DNA of 39,109 nucleotides from Bacillota bacterium (GTDB lineage Bacteria; Bacillota; UBA994; PWPR01). The stretch is taken from the NCBI GenBank assembly GCA_028280325.1, contig JANQLZ010000107.1:1-39109 (forward strand), in the 5' to 3' direction. The position numbers and the translations under genes were made by a program. Of the stretch, positions 32,285 to 39,109 are shown piece after piece; position 1 is the stretch's first letter; every line of letters begins with the position of its first letter. Below the pieces are notes generated by a model. It made no database searches and was not told the DNA's origin. It saw only the letters and a program-made list of their open reading frames with translations.

Positions 32285-33304
32285 TCATATATCCCACTGA
32301 TAGATACACTTTTGAAGCTCGCCGGAATCATACATTTCATTACCAGGCGGCACATCAACTATTCTGATCATTTTCGCCCCAAGCTTTTCACAGATTTTCC
32401 TCGAAGCTATATTCTCAGGATTATTAGTAATCAGCAGCGTATTAATCCCATGTTGCTTGGCTACCTGTTTAACCAGCTGACAGGCCTTGGCCGAGTAGCT
32501 ATGCCCTCTAAACTGCTCTTTAATGTCATACCCGATATGCCCGGCATAATAAAGCAGCCTCGAAAACTCAAATCGCAGCCTGATCTGACCCATAGACTGG
32601 GGCTGGCCAACCAGTTTAATTGCAAAAGTATAATAGGGAGAATATCCTTTTTCAAGATCAGCCTCAATTTTCTCAACACACACTAATTCGATTTCTCCAT
32701 CAGTAAGCGGTTTAATTTCCATAAACTCGGTGCTGTTTACCTGATTAAAGATATCCTGCTTTAAAACAGAATACAGGGCGTGGTCAATAGGAACTCCACG
32801 ATTGTCAGCAGAATATTGCCGCAGCAAAGCCTCGTACTTCATGCCAGATTTCAGCATTACTTTGCCGGAAGCCTGGTTAGCAGTATTATGCATAGCCTGG
32901 AGTCTGTTGAGATTAATATCAAATAGCATATAGTGGGTAACTGCTCTTAACGCTTCGGTCATATATCCCTTGCCCCAAAACTCCCGTCCAATACAGAACC
33001 CGGTTTCACATCTGGCATGACTGTCAACTATATCTCGTACCGAAATACAGCCTATTACTTTCCCGTATCCTTTGGGTACAATAGCCCAATTGTAATAGAT
33101 GATATTTTGATAGCTCGCTAGCCACTCGTTCAACACCGCTTGGGTAACATCGATGGATTGGTGAGGTGACCATCTTAAATACCTGGTAACTTCTTCGTCG
33201 GTTACCCAGTTACGAAAAATATCCTCAACATCCCCGATGTTGAACCTGCGGAGGACAAGCCTTGCTGTTTCAATTGCTTTGGTACCCTGATGGTTTACTT
33301 CCAT
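32285..33304 (-). CDS. Double-GNAT N-acetyltransferase (paralogue A)
   Basis: 339 aa from the ATG at 33304 with AAGGAGG 7 nt upstream; the open frame continues 11 codons into the CoA-transferase gene but without a site. Same architecture as paralogue B: a RimJ/RimL-type GNAT (AIETARLVLRRF, EEVTRYLRWSPHQS, GREFWGKGYMTEALRAV) and a second GNAT (FRGHSYSAKACQLVKQVAK, LITNNPENIASRKICEKLGA, ending SGELQKCIYQWDI). Starts 17 nt after the CoA-transferase stop, so the two are likely co-transcribed. Acetyl-CoA use would link it loosely to that enzyme. Acceptor unknown (ribosomal protein, amine or small molecule). Confidence 0.8.
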   Translation of the reverse strand: MEVNHQGTKAIETARLVLRRFNIGDVEDIFRNWVTDEEVTRYLRWSPHQSIDVTQAVLNEWLASYQNIIYYNWAIVPKGYGKVIGCISVRDIVDSHARCETGFCIGREFWGKGYMTEALRAVTHYMLFDINLNRLQAMHNTANQASGKVMLKSGMKYEALLRQYSADNRGVPIDHALYSVLKQDIFNQVNSTEFMEIKPLTDGEIELVCVEKIEADLEKGYSPYYTFAIKLVGQPQSMGQIRLRFEFSRLLYYAGHIGYDIKEQFRGHSYSAKACQLVKQVAKQHGINTLLITNNPENIASRKICEKLGAKMIRIVDVPPGNEMYDSGELQKCIYQWDI

Positions 33305-33321
33305 GTTAACCTCCTTTTTTA

Positions 33322-34830
33322 CTATGCCCTCGGACATTTCATTGTTCCTGTCTCTATAAAACGTTTATGAAATTCATGAGAATATCCCATAAGATGAGGT
33401 GTATGGGCATTATTTGTTGCTTTTACCGCCCTTTCAAAATAATCATTAAGCATCGCTCGATAATCTGGATGGGCACAATTGCTAATAATCTCAACGGCTC
33501 TTTCCTTGGGTGATTTATTCCTCAGATCAGCAACCCCCTGTTCTGTAACAATAATCGACACGTCATGTTCAGTGTGATCTACATGAGATACCATTGGAAC
33601 TATACAGGATATTGCCCCATTCTTGGCTGTTGAAGCTGTAATAAATATTGAAAGATAGGCATTGCGGGTAAAATCACCAGAGCCGCCTATACCATTCATC
33701 ATTTTAGTACCCATAATATGGGTGGAATTGACGTTACCATATATATCTATCTCAATAGCAGTATTTATACTGATTACCCCTATCCGACGAGCAACCTCTG
33801 GATTATTGCTTATTTCCTGGGGCCTGAGAATAATCTTTTTACTATAAAAGTCAATCTTATCTTTAAACCGAACCAATCCAGCTGCAGAAGGAGTAATTGA
33901 TGTACCGGAGCAAACCGCAAATTTATCGGCATCGATCATGTCAAGTGCTGAGTCCTGGATAACCTCAGAATAAAAAACAAGATCCTCGAACCCTGAATCC
34001 AAAAGCCCGGCTAAAACCGCATTAGCGACACTGCCAACCCCAGACTGAAGAGGCAGCATTTTCTGAGGCAAACGACCCAGCTTTACTTCCTGCTGTAAGA
34101 AATCAATTAAATTAGCTGCCATAGCTTTACTGAGGTCATCAATTGGAGCTAAAGGCCTGACTTTATCAATAATGTCCGTAATAACTATCGCTTTTATCTT
34201 ATCTGGACCACAACTGATATAAGGGCTGCCAATTCGATCCCCAGGATTTATGATCGGAATTGGTTGACGACTGGGAGGGTCTTGAGGAATATAGATGTCA
34301 TGCATCCCTTCCATCTCTGGAGGCTGACTGGTATTCAGTTCGACAATAACTATATCTGCTTCCTGCACAAATGTTGGTGAATTGCCTATTGATGTAGTAG
34401 GTACAATATGTCCATTTTCGGTAATGGCGCAGGCCTCGATAATAGCCACATCAAGATTACCATGAAAACCGTATCGAACCTGCTGGGAGCTGTGGCTTAA
34501 ATGTTGGTCCAAATACTGCACACGGCCTTCATTAATGGCTCGACGCATCGCCTTATTAGTTTGATAAGGAACCCGACGCACTATTACTCCGGCCTCAGAC
34601 AGTTCGCCATCGAGTTCGTCCCCTACTGAGGCTCCGGTTAACAGATCAATTTGCACTTTTCTTCCCGCTCTTGCTTGCTTAGCCAAGGCCATCGGTACAG
34701 CTTTGGGATAGCCACTGGGAGTAAAACCACTGGTGCCAACTCTCATACCGTTTTTTATCAACAGCGCAGCTTCATCTGCTGATACAATTCTATCCAGAAG
34801 CACATTGCATCGAATTCTGTCTTTGTACAT
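33322..34830 (-). CDS. Acetyl-CoA hydrolase/succinate-type CoA-transferase
   Basis: 502 aa from the ATG at 34830 (GGAGGGG six nt upstream; a GTG five codons earlier precedes it). Class I CoA-transferase of the Ach1/AarC/Cat1 group. Seen: NGMRVGTSGFTPSGYPKAVP near the N-terminus, LQSGVGSVANAVLAGL (about 261-276), YSEVIQDS with the candidate catalytic Glu (about 289), MNGIGGSGDFTRNAYLSIF (about 378-396) and the C-terminal VTEQGVADLRNKSPKERA. The catalytic Glu forms a thioester with CoA in this family. Likely moves CoA between acetate and succinate, butyrate or another short acid in fermentative or syntrophic metabolism. Length is normal for the family. Confidence 0.88.
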   Translation of the reverse strand: MYKDRIRCNVLLDRIVSADEAALLIKNGMRVGTSGFTPSGYPKAVPMALAKQARAGRKVQIDLLTGASVGDELDGELSEAGVIVRRVPYQTNKAMRRAINEGRVQYLDQHLSHSSQQVRYGFHGNLDVAIIEACAITENGHIVPTTSIGNSPTFVQEADIVIVELNTSQPPEMEGMHDIYIPQDPPSRQPIPIINPGDRIGSPYISCGPDKIKAIVITDIIDKVRPLAPIDDLSKAMAANLIDFLQQEVKLGRLPQKMLPLQSGVGSVANAVLAGLLDSGFEDLVFYSEVIQDSALDMIDADKFAVCSGTSITPSAAGLVRFKDKIDFYSKKIILRPQEISNNPEVARRIGVISINTAIEIDIYGNVNSTHIMGTKMMNGIGGSGDFTRNAYLSIFITASTAKNGAISCIVPMVSHVDHTEHDVSIIVTEQGVADLRNKSPKERAVEIISNCAHPDYRAMLNDYFERAVKATNNAHTPHLMGYSHEFHKRFIETGTMKCPRA

Positions 34831-34953
34831 CCTTAACCCCTCCACCAGATCAGTTAAATAAGAGCCGTACCCACCAGTAAATATGCAGGGCCCTTTTACT
34901 TGCTAATTATACAGTGTTAAAACCTTTAGCGCTATATTAAGTCGACTAAATAC

Positions 34954-34991
34954 AATTGCTAATATATTGCTCAAGCTAGTCGTTAGCAATT
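34954..34991. promoter_or_regulatory. Inverted repeat upstream of the CoA-transferase gene
   Basis: Perfect 9-bp arms AATTGCTAA (34954-34962) and TTAGCAATT (34983-34991) with a 20-bp spacer. Between it and the gene lies a perfect minus-strand TATAAT (34911-34906) with no good -35. The repeat would be upstream of that promoter, the position of an activator site. Confidence 0.35.
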
Positions 34992-35089
34992 AGAACCTGG
35001 ACCCGCCTATCTGCAAGCGGTCTATGGTTTGACAGATAAAATAGCTTAGTTTTACTATTTTGGGGTCAGGCCAAAAACACCTAGTTTAA

Positions 35090-35278
35090 AACTTAGCCAG
35101 AGGAATAAATGACGATAAAGGATATAAAACAGAGGTAGTTGCTGCAGAAAAGAATCCATAAAACATCGAACCTATTCTGAAAGAATATGTTGTAAACATA
35201 ACAATTCTTAAGGTAAGAAAGAAAATCAATGGCAAACTGACTACCACCCAAGTTAAGTCCATGCAATGCATAAAATAA
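35090..35278 (+). pseudogene. Possible decayed reading frame inside the MITE-like element
   Basis: A 62-codon frame on the plus strand is interrupted by one TAA at 35159-35161. The second part (KEYVVNITILKVRKKINGKL) has a protein-like composition. No start codon or ribosome site is clear and I do not recognise it. It may be the remnant of a transposase end or chance. Confidence 0.2.
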
Positions 35279-35291
35279 CTTAAATTACGTG

Positions 35292-35343
35292 TTTGGGGTC
35301 AGGCCAGAAACTCATAATTATGAGTTTCTGGCCTGACCCCAAA
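35292..35343. repeat. Perfect 52-bp palindrome
   Basis: Arms of 26 bp (35292-35317 and 35318-35343) in perfect inversion with no spacer, including TTTGGGGTCAGGCC at both ends. It would form a long cruciform or RNA hairpin. There is no T-tract after it on either strand. Confidence 0.85.
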
Positions 35344-35392
35344 GTTGTAAACCTCAGCTGAGTCATGTATAGAATAACTGAGAAATTGTGTT

Positions 35393-35881
35393 TTAGATTA
35401 TCACATACCCTATTGCATTGCCATTATTCTCTATTACTGTTTTCAGGTCGCTGTATGAAAGCCACACGGTAGCGGTATTGTCGTTCGGGTGAACGCCTAG
35501 TTTTTCTTCACCGATTAAATCTATATCAAATACTACTTCAACTATTGCTTCTTTATCATTGATAACTCCCAAAGGAGTCACTGCTCCTTTAGTTAAACCC
35601 AAGAATTTAGCTAGTCTGTTTTCTGATGCAAAACTTAGACGTGAGCAGGCTAGTTGATCTTGCAGCTCTTTTAAATTGACTTTTTTATGCTGGTCCATTA
35701 CTACTAAAAAATGTCTCTTGCCTTTGCTGTCACGTAAAAACAGGTTCTTAGGTATATTGCCTTCCTTACTTACACTTAGTTTATTGATATCCTCAATCGT
35801 AAAAACAGCCTGGTGATTAGTAAGACAATATTCAATGTCCAGTTCATTCAGTCTTTGAAAAACTCTTTCTTGATTACTCAT
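35393..35881 (-). CDS. YbaK/ProX-family aminoacyl-tRNA deacylase (PrdX-like)
   Basis: 162 aa, ATG at 35881 with AGGGG upstream. Trans-editing domain that hydrolyses mischarged tRNA (for example Ala-tRNAPro). Typical features: NHQAVFTIED (about 22-31), the essential Lys in IPKNLFLRDSKGKRHFLVV (K45), LGLTKGAVTPLGVINDK (about 94-110) and GVHPNDNTATVWLS (about 129-142). The full INSERTION/YbaK domain is present and nothing else. This is the stand-alone ProX/PrdX type. It lies alone, about 50 nt past the 52-bp palindrome. Confidence 0.85.
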   Translation of the reverse strand: MSNQERVFQRLNELDIEYCLTNHQAVFTIEDINKLSVSKEGNIPKNLFLRDSKGKRHFLVVMDQHKKVNLKELQDQLACSRLSFASENRLAKFLGLTKGAVTPLGVINDKEAIVEVVFDIDLIGEEKLGVHPNDNTATVWLSYSDLKTVIENNGNAIGYVII

Positions 35882-35911
35882 TTTTTGCCCCTATAATCCT
35901 TAAATTTAAAT

Positions 35912-36001
35912 TTAATTTATTCTCTCTTTTACATCCTTTAGCTTCCCGCTTGCCATCAGCTTTCTAATTTGCTTCTTGTCGATTAATTCTTTGTACCCCA
36001 T
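35912..36001 (-). CDS. Possible 29-residue basic peptide
   Basis: ATG at 36001 to TAA at 35912. The sequence starts MGYKELIDKKQIRKL and continues with a Lys/Arg-rich helix. AGAGG lies 12 nt upstream, a weak position. Its composition looks coding, unlike the surrounding gap, so it may be a real micro-protein or the remnant of a larger gene. No family recognised. Confidence 0.3.
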   Translation of the reverse strand: MGYKELIDKKQIRKLMASGKLKDVKERIN

Positions 36002-36166
36002 AAATGTTGTTTTCCTCTTTTGTCTTATAGTCTATAGTTTACTTGATTTCTGAGGTTCACACCATTTATTTTATACTCCCCACTCCTTCCCGATCCAACA
36101 ATTGCCCACCAACTACCAATCTATTGCCAACCCACTGACCAGTAATTGCTAAATGAAGGAATAAAG

Positions 36167-36213
36167 AAAAGCTGCCCCCAAGATAATACTAATATATCTT
36201 TAAAGCAGCTTTG
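36167..36213 (-). terminator. Terminator of the serpin gene
   Basis: Arms AAAGCTGC (36168-36175) and GCAGCTTT (36205-36212) enclose a second stem AAGATA/TATCTT. On the minus strand the outer stem is followed by TTTTCTTTATT. It lies about 55 nt past the serpin stop. Confidence 0.6.
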
Positions 36214-36266
36214 CATATCACCTATAGTTAAGTTATGAGAGCACAGTTCAAAAGTTGTATTAACCC

Positions 36267-37556
36267 CTATTGAGATGGATCATTAACTACACCCATAAAT
36301 AAGTTTATACCAGTCTCATCATCTTTAATTAAATACAAGAACGGCTGATTACAGTTAAAAACTACGTCCCCAGACAGCGGCATAGCGGTTAATTCCATCT
36401 CCATCACAGTTACTGCAGCGGCTTCTGTACCGTCTTCATCAACCTCTATGGTGGCATTCTGAAAGGCTCTGCTCAGATAAATATTCGCATCGCAAATATT
36501 TTTAAACTCTGCTTGCTCCGGATCAAAGGCCCTGATCATACCCAGGTTTTGCAGGTACTCATTGAGCACAGTAGAATTCTTATACCCAAATTTAGGAAAA
36601 TGAACATCTACTTGGGTCTTGGCCATTTTGTCTATCATTGCTTCAATAGTGTCGTATTTCTCTGACTCTAAGAATGTTTCTAAACCCTGTTTGGGCAAAA
36701 TAACGTACATAGCAGTATCGTAATAATCTAATTTAAGGATCTGACAATCGCTGTCATCATAATAATCCTTGTCGAGAATGCCAAACATCATTTCGACTGG
36801 CACCTCACTGCCATCCGCCAGCTTAAATACCTTTTCCTGTGTTTTTTCTTTATCAAATTGATCCTGCCAGGTTCCTTTAAAATAAAGGGTGTTAATCAAG
36901 AATGCAGCATGGTCTCCGCTGGTTCTTTTGATAGTGTCTTTCAGAAGGCCGTTTGTTTTATCTTCAATCCACTTGTTCATATAACCCTTGGTGGCCTCAT
37001 CTGTAAAATCTACATTCATTGCATCTGCATCGTAATATCTTTTCAGCTGATCGACATACTGCTGGTGAATCTCCAGATCTTGATTAAACCAGGCTGAGTT
37101 AGCTATATTGATCTGCGAAGTCTCTACTTTTTTCCCCTGCCCCAAATCTTTCTTTTCAGCATAGCTGTTTAATTGATTGATAATTTGGTTATAGGTAGTG
37201 TTGTATTGCTCTGAATCAGATCCCAGGGTATCAACAATCTCCTGTTTGGTCTCGCCTTCAGCTCCGTCGGCCAGCATGGCCATTGCACATGACAAACTAA
37301 GCGGAGAGAAAATAACGTTTTCCTGCTCTTGCTCATATATCTGCCTGGTCAATACATAACCCAGGTCATTAATACCTTGAATACTCTGACCATCAATATC
37401 GATGGTAGATTGAATATCTTTAATCGAATTAAACACCTCATTTGATAAAGCCACCCCCAGCTTGGCTGCCGGTTGCCCAGTGTTTGAATTACAGCCAGCA
37501 AATATTAAAGTAACAGCCATAATAATCATCACTATGCCGCTGATTTTTCTAGACAT
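36267..37556 (-). CDS. Serpin-family protease inhibitor, lipoprotein
   Basis: 429 aa, ATG at 37556 with AGGAGGA upstream. Signal peptide with lipobox IFAG/C (Cys about 22), so it is anchored outside the membrane by lipid. The full serpin core follows: NVIFSPLSLSCAMAMLADGA (about 80-99), NIANSAWFNQD, AAFLINTLYFKGTWQDQFD (about 218-236), and the C-terminal QPFLYLIKDDETGINLFMG. The hinge before the reactive loop reads E-D-G-T-E-A-A-A-V-T, the small-residue pattern of inhibitory serpins, so the protein probably traps proteases. The scissile P1 residue is uncertain; candidates lie in MELTAMPLS. Serpins are not universal in bacteria; it may guard surface proteins from the cell's own or host/competitor proteases. 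Confidence 0.88.
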   Translation of the reverse strand: MSRKISGIVMIIMAVTLIFAGCNSNTGQPAAKLGVALSNEVFNSIKDIQSTIDIDGQSIQGINDLGYVLTRQIYEQEQENVIFSPLSLSCAMAMLADGAEGETKQEIVDTLGSDSEQYNTTYNQIINQLNSYAEKKDLGQGKKVETSQINIANSAWFNQDLEIHQQYVDQLKRYYDADAMNVDFTDEATKGYMNKWIEDKTNGLLKDTIKRTSGDHAAFLINTLYFKGTWQDQFDKEKTQEKVFKLADGSEVPVEMMFGILDKDYYDDSDCQILKLDYYDTAMYVILPKQGLETFLESEKYDTIEAMIDKMAKTQVDVHFPKFGYKNSTVLNEYLQNLGMIRAFDPEQAEFKNICDANIYLSRAFQNATIEVDEDGTEAAAVTVMEMELTAMPLSGDVVFNCNQPFLYLIKDDETGINLFMGVVNDPSQ

Positions 37557-37852
37557 TTTCTATTCCTCCTAAATACCTCAATTAATATTAGGACTCGATA
37601 ATTCCAGTTTTGTTCCCACTAATTTACAGTCGAGTAATCCTTACAACGTTCTTACAAGTGTAAAGCGCTTTGCTTCTCTCTCAAAAGCACCTGGTTATTA
37701 TCTATGAGCTTATGCAGAGACTTAATTTGCTGGTCTTCTTGCGCTATAATTATAATTGAGGATATTTTTGTCAAGATTTTAGAGTTATTGATTATGTAAA
37801 GATGTAGAAATCTAGCTCGTTTTATTAATTAGAATTTGAGAGAGGAAAAGGT

Positions 37853-38350
37853 ATGCTATTTATGAAAGTATCGAAATTAAAATGGTTGTGCATTATAGTA
37901 GTGGTATTAGTTATAGGGACAGTTATTTACCCTAATTACATATACTATATGATACCTAGGAACCCTTTAACTAAGTTGGATTCATATACTCTAAAAGAAT
38001 TTAGGATTAGTGAACATACATCAGAAAATGTAAACGTATTGAAATGTAATGATATAAGTACTAATAATCTTATTTATAAATATATAAAAGATTTAGAATT
38101 AATACCGACAAAAGAGAGGCCCATATATGTGAGTGAGGATATATACTACAGGGGTAAGTTACAGTTTGAGGAAAAAGATATGCTTTCAGATTATTATTAT
38201 ATTATTATTAGTGACTTATGCTTTAACAGTATGGATATTATTCACCTTAACTCAAATATACGCAGATTCCCCAGGGGTTATTATAAAATTTTGGATACAG
38301 AATTTGATTATGAATATATAAAAGATTTAATTGTTAATTCACAGAAGTAA
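37853..38350 (+). CDS. AT-rich orphan membrane-anchored protein
   Basis: 165 aa, ATG at 37853 with AGAGG 7 nt upstream; a second ATG three codons later is possible. One N-terminal membrane helix (about 10-32) and an outward or cytosolic domain rich in Tyr, Ile, Asp and Lys (KDMLSDYYYIIISDLC). I recognise no domain. Its base composition is clearly more AT-rich than the neighbouring genes and codons are A/T-ending, which suggests a later acquisition. It stands alone on the plus strand between minus-strand genes. Confidence 0.6.
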   Translation: MLFMKVSKLKWLCIIVVVLVIGTVIYPNYIYYMIPRNPLTKLDSYTLKEFRISEHTSENVNVLKCNDISTNNLIYKYIKDLELIPTKERPIYVSEDIYYRGKLQFEEKDMLSDYYYIIISDLCFNSMDIIHLNSNIRRFPRGYYKILDTEFDYEYIKDLIVNSQK

Positions 38351-38433
38351 TAGAGAGCAGCATAGAAATAGCTCTAAGTATTCTCTCATAATACTAATAC
38401 ATGCACTTGGTTGTTTCTAATCAATATTGGTCA

Positions 38434-38484
38434 ATAAAAGAAGTAACCAGCCAGGCTGTTCGCTGTTGCACCAAGCAGGTTATT
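38434..38484 (-). terminator. Weak candidate terminator of the deoxyribosyltransferase-like gene
   Basis: Imperfect arms around AACCTGCTTGG and CCTGGCTGGTT, followed on the minus strand by TTACTTCTTTTATT. Pairing has two mismatches and a G-U pair, so the call is weak. Confidence 0.3.
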
Positions 38485-38510
38485 CTCCATCACATGGTGG
38501 ATAGTAATTT

Positions 38511-38822
38511 TTAATATTCCTCAAGATATCTTATGATTTTCCCAACAGATTTTGCATAAGCAATTTCAGATTTCGTACTCTCTCCCATATAGCCATCTTT
38601 GTTAATAACAAAAATCTCATTTGCCATATCAATTTTTCGTTTATGCATATCGTCAAGCATTTCTTTTGTACCTTCCTGCCACACTTCATTATCACCTGAA
38701 TGGCCAAATAATCCTACAGAAATAACAATGTTGCCCTGTAGAGTGAGCTCCTTTTGAGCTTGTAGAAATTCCTCTTTAAACTTAGTGCTACCACATAAGG
38801 TAATCACATTGTATTCTTTCAT
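38511..38822 (-). CDS. Small nucleoside 2-deoxyribosyltransferase-like protein
   Basis: 103 aa, ATG at 38822 with AAGGAGG upstream. Rossmann-like core seen as VITLCGSTKFKEEFLQAQ (about 6-23), IVISVGLFGHSGDNEV (about 32-47), KEMLDDMHKRKIDMANEIFV (about 53-72) and GYMGESTKSEIAYAKS (about 77-92); the Glu of GEST-x-x-E is where the nucleophile sits in the PF05014 family. It is about 10 residues shorter than homologues as I recall them, with a shortened stretch after NEVWQ. The substrate is unknown; these small forms are rarely characterised. Confidence 0.7.
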   Translation of the reverse strand: MKEYNVITLCGSTKFKEEFLQAQKELTLQGNIVISVGLFGHSGDNEVWQEGTKEMLDDMHKRKIDMANEIFVINKDGYMGESTKSEIAYAKSVGKIIRYLEEY

Positions 38823-38989
38823 CTTACAGCCTCCTTAACTGATTATCTTATTTCCTAACGATTGGATTTTATTATAATAATTAAATTCAAGAAACATAAC
38901 CTTTTACCAATTCGTTTCTATCAATTTGATTCCTTGCTATATAATCAATCAAATAAATCCGCTCTATATAATTTTACCTCCAATGCTTA

Positions 38990-39109
38990 TCACTTTCCAT
39001 TATAAAACAGCCTGATTAGGTACATGACCAACTGAAACAACACGGAGCCGTAGAAGCCAACCTTAGACAAAGCCTCCGGCAAAAACATACTTAGCAGCAG
39101 GCCAGTCAT
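38990..39109 (-). CDS. C-terminal end of a membrane protein (5' part outside window)
   Basis: The minus strand is open from the window edge to a TGA at 38992-38990 (39 codons). The product is hydrophobic (VLFQLVMYLIRLFY) and ends in a basic-polar N-G-K. Higher GC than the adjacent gap supports coding. Most likely the last helix of a membrane protein that begins beyond 39109. Confidence 0.5.
   Translation of the reverse strand: MTGLLLSMFLPEALSKVGFYGSVLFQLVMYLIRLFYNGK

Larger units (their letters stand above)
35059..35343. mobile_element. MITE-like element (285 bp) with TTTGGGGTCAGGCC terminal inverted repeats
   Basis: The left end (35059-35072) and right end (35330-35343) are perfect 14-bp inverted copies of TTTGGGGTCAGGCC; the match continues with a few mismatches to about 24 bp. 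No intact transposase lies inside. Just inside the right end is another inverted copy, giving a 52-bp palindrome. The GGGGTCAGGCC core resembles ends of REP/RAYT- or IS-derived repeats known from other bacteria (recollection). Probably a non-autonomous or decayed element. Confidence 0.55.
35882..36266. other. Gap between the deacylase and serpin genes
   Basis: Holds the possible 29-codon frame (35912-36001) and the serpin terminator (36167-36213). I see nothing else of note here. Confidence 0.5.

Noticed and set aside
35086-35271. 61-codon hydrophobic minus-strand frame inside the MITE-like element
   Set aside because: Covers the same AT-rich interior as the plus-strand frame, lacks a ribosome site, and the hydrophobic content follows from A-rich DNA read in reverse.
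35292-35343. Reading the 52-bp palindrome as the terminator of the deacylase gene
   Set aside because: The hairpin is strong but no T-tract follows on either strand, and the matching left end at 35059 explains it better as part of a repeat element.
1-39109. tRNA, rRNA, CRISPR arrays, replication origin and classical riboswitches
   Set aside because: None of their recognisable sequences was seen on reading both strands; faint or unusual structured RNAs cannot be excluded by eye.

Overview
The window looks like chromosomal DNA of a low-GC, single-membrane anaerobic Firmicute, probably a member of the Clostridia. The signs are an S-layer-homology (SLH) protein, strong AGGAGG-type ribosome binding sites, frequent TTG/GTG starts, a clostridial-type Tad locus with a DUF4320 protein, a LytTR/DUF3021 pair, a DUF3795 protein and an acetate/succinate-type CoA-transferase. 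I cannot name the species. No tRNA, rRNA, CRISPR array, prophage or intact insertion sequence is visible.

Region 1 (1-9487, minus strand) is one tight operon for a Tad-like (Flp pilus / type IV-like) export machine. In transcription order it encodes a TadZ-like protein, CpaB, a P-loop ATPase, the TadA motor, TadB, TadC, a very small Flp-like prepilin, DUF4320, a TadE-like pseudopilin, an SLH wall-anchored protein and a secreted protein that runs off the left edge. Many genes overlap at stop/start codons. No prepilin peptidase or secretin is seen, and a secretin is not expected in a single-membrane cell.

Region 2 (10054-17923, minus strand) holds two ABC systems. One is a simple ATPase + ABC-2 permease pair. 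The other is a four-gene operon: MacB/LolD-type ATPase, CARDB/NEW3-type membrane-anchored protein, MacB/FtsX-type permease and a second CARDB/NEW3-type protein. The two anchored proteins share architecture and a similar short cytosolic tail. This is the most system-like unit of unknown role in the window.

Region 3 (18544-25230) contains a double flavodoxin-like protein with a membrane protein, a LytTR regulator with its DUF3021 membrane partner, a MurG-type glycosyltransferase overlapped with a HAD phosphatase, and an OmpR-type response regulator with its kinase.

Region 4 (25295-30240, minus strand) is a five-gene nickel/peptide-class ABC importer. Its binding lipoprotein has a His-rich C-terminal half, and an inverted repeat sits on its likely transcription start, so it may be a regulated metal (or metallophore) uptake system.

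Region 5 (30495-39109) is mixed. It has a DUF3795 Cys-rich protein, two tandem paralogous double-GNAT acetyltransferases (one behind a CoA-transferase), a 285-bp MITE-like element, a YbaK/ProX-type deacylase, a secreted serpin lipoprotein, an AT-rich orphan membrane protein, a small deoxyribosyltransferase-like protein and the 3' end of a membrane protein at the right edge. Several start codons given here are downstream of the longest open frame because the ribosome binding site favours them. Promoter and operator calls are by eye.
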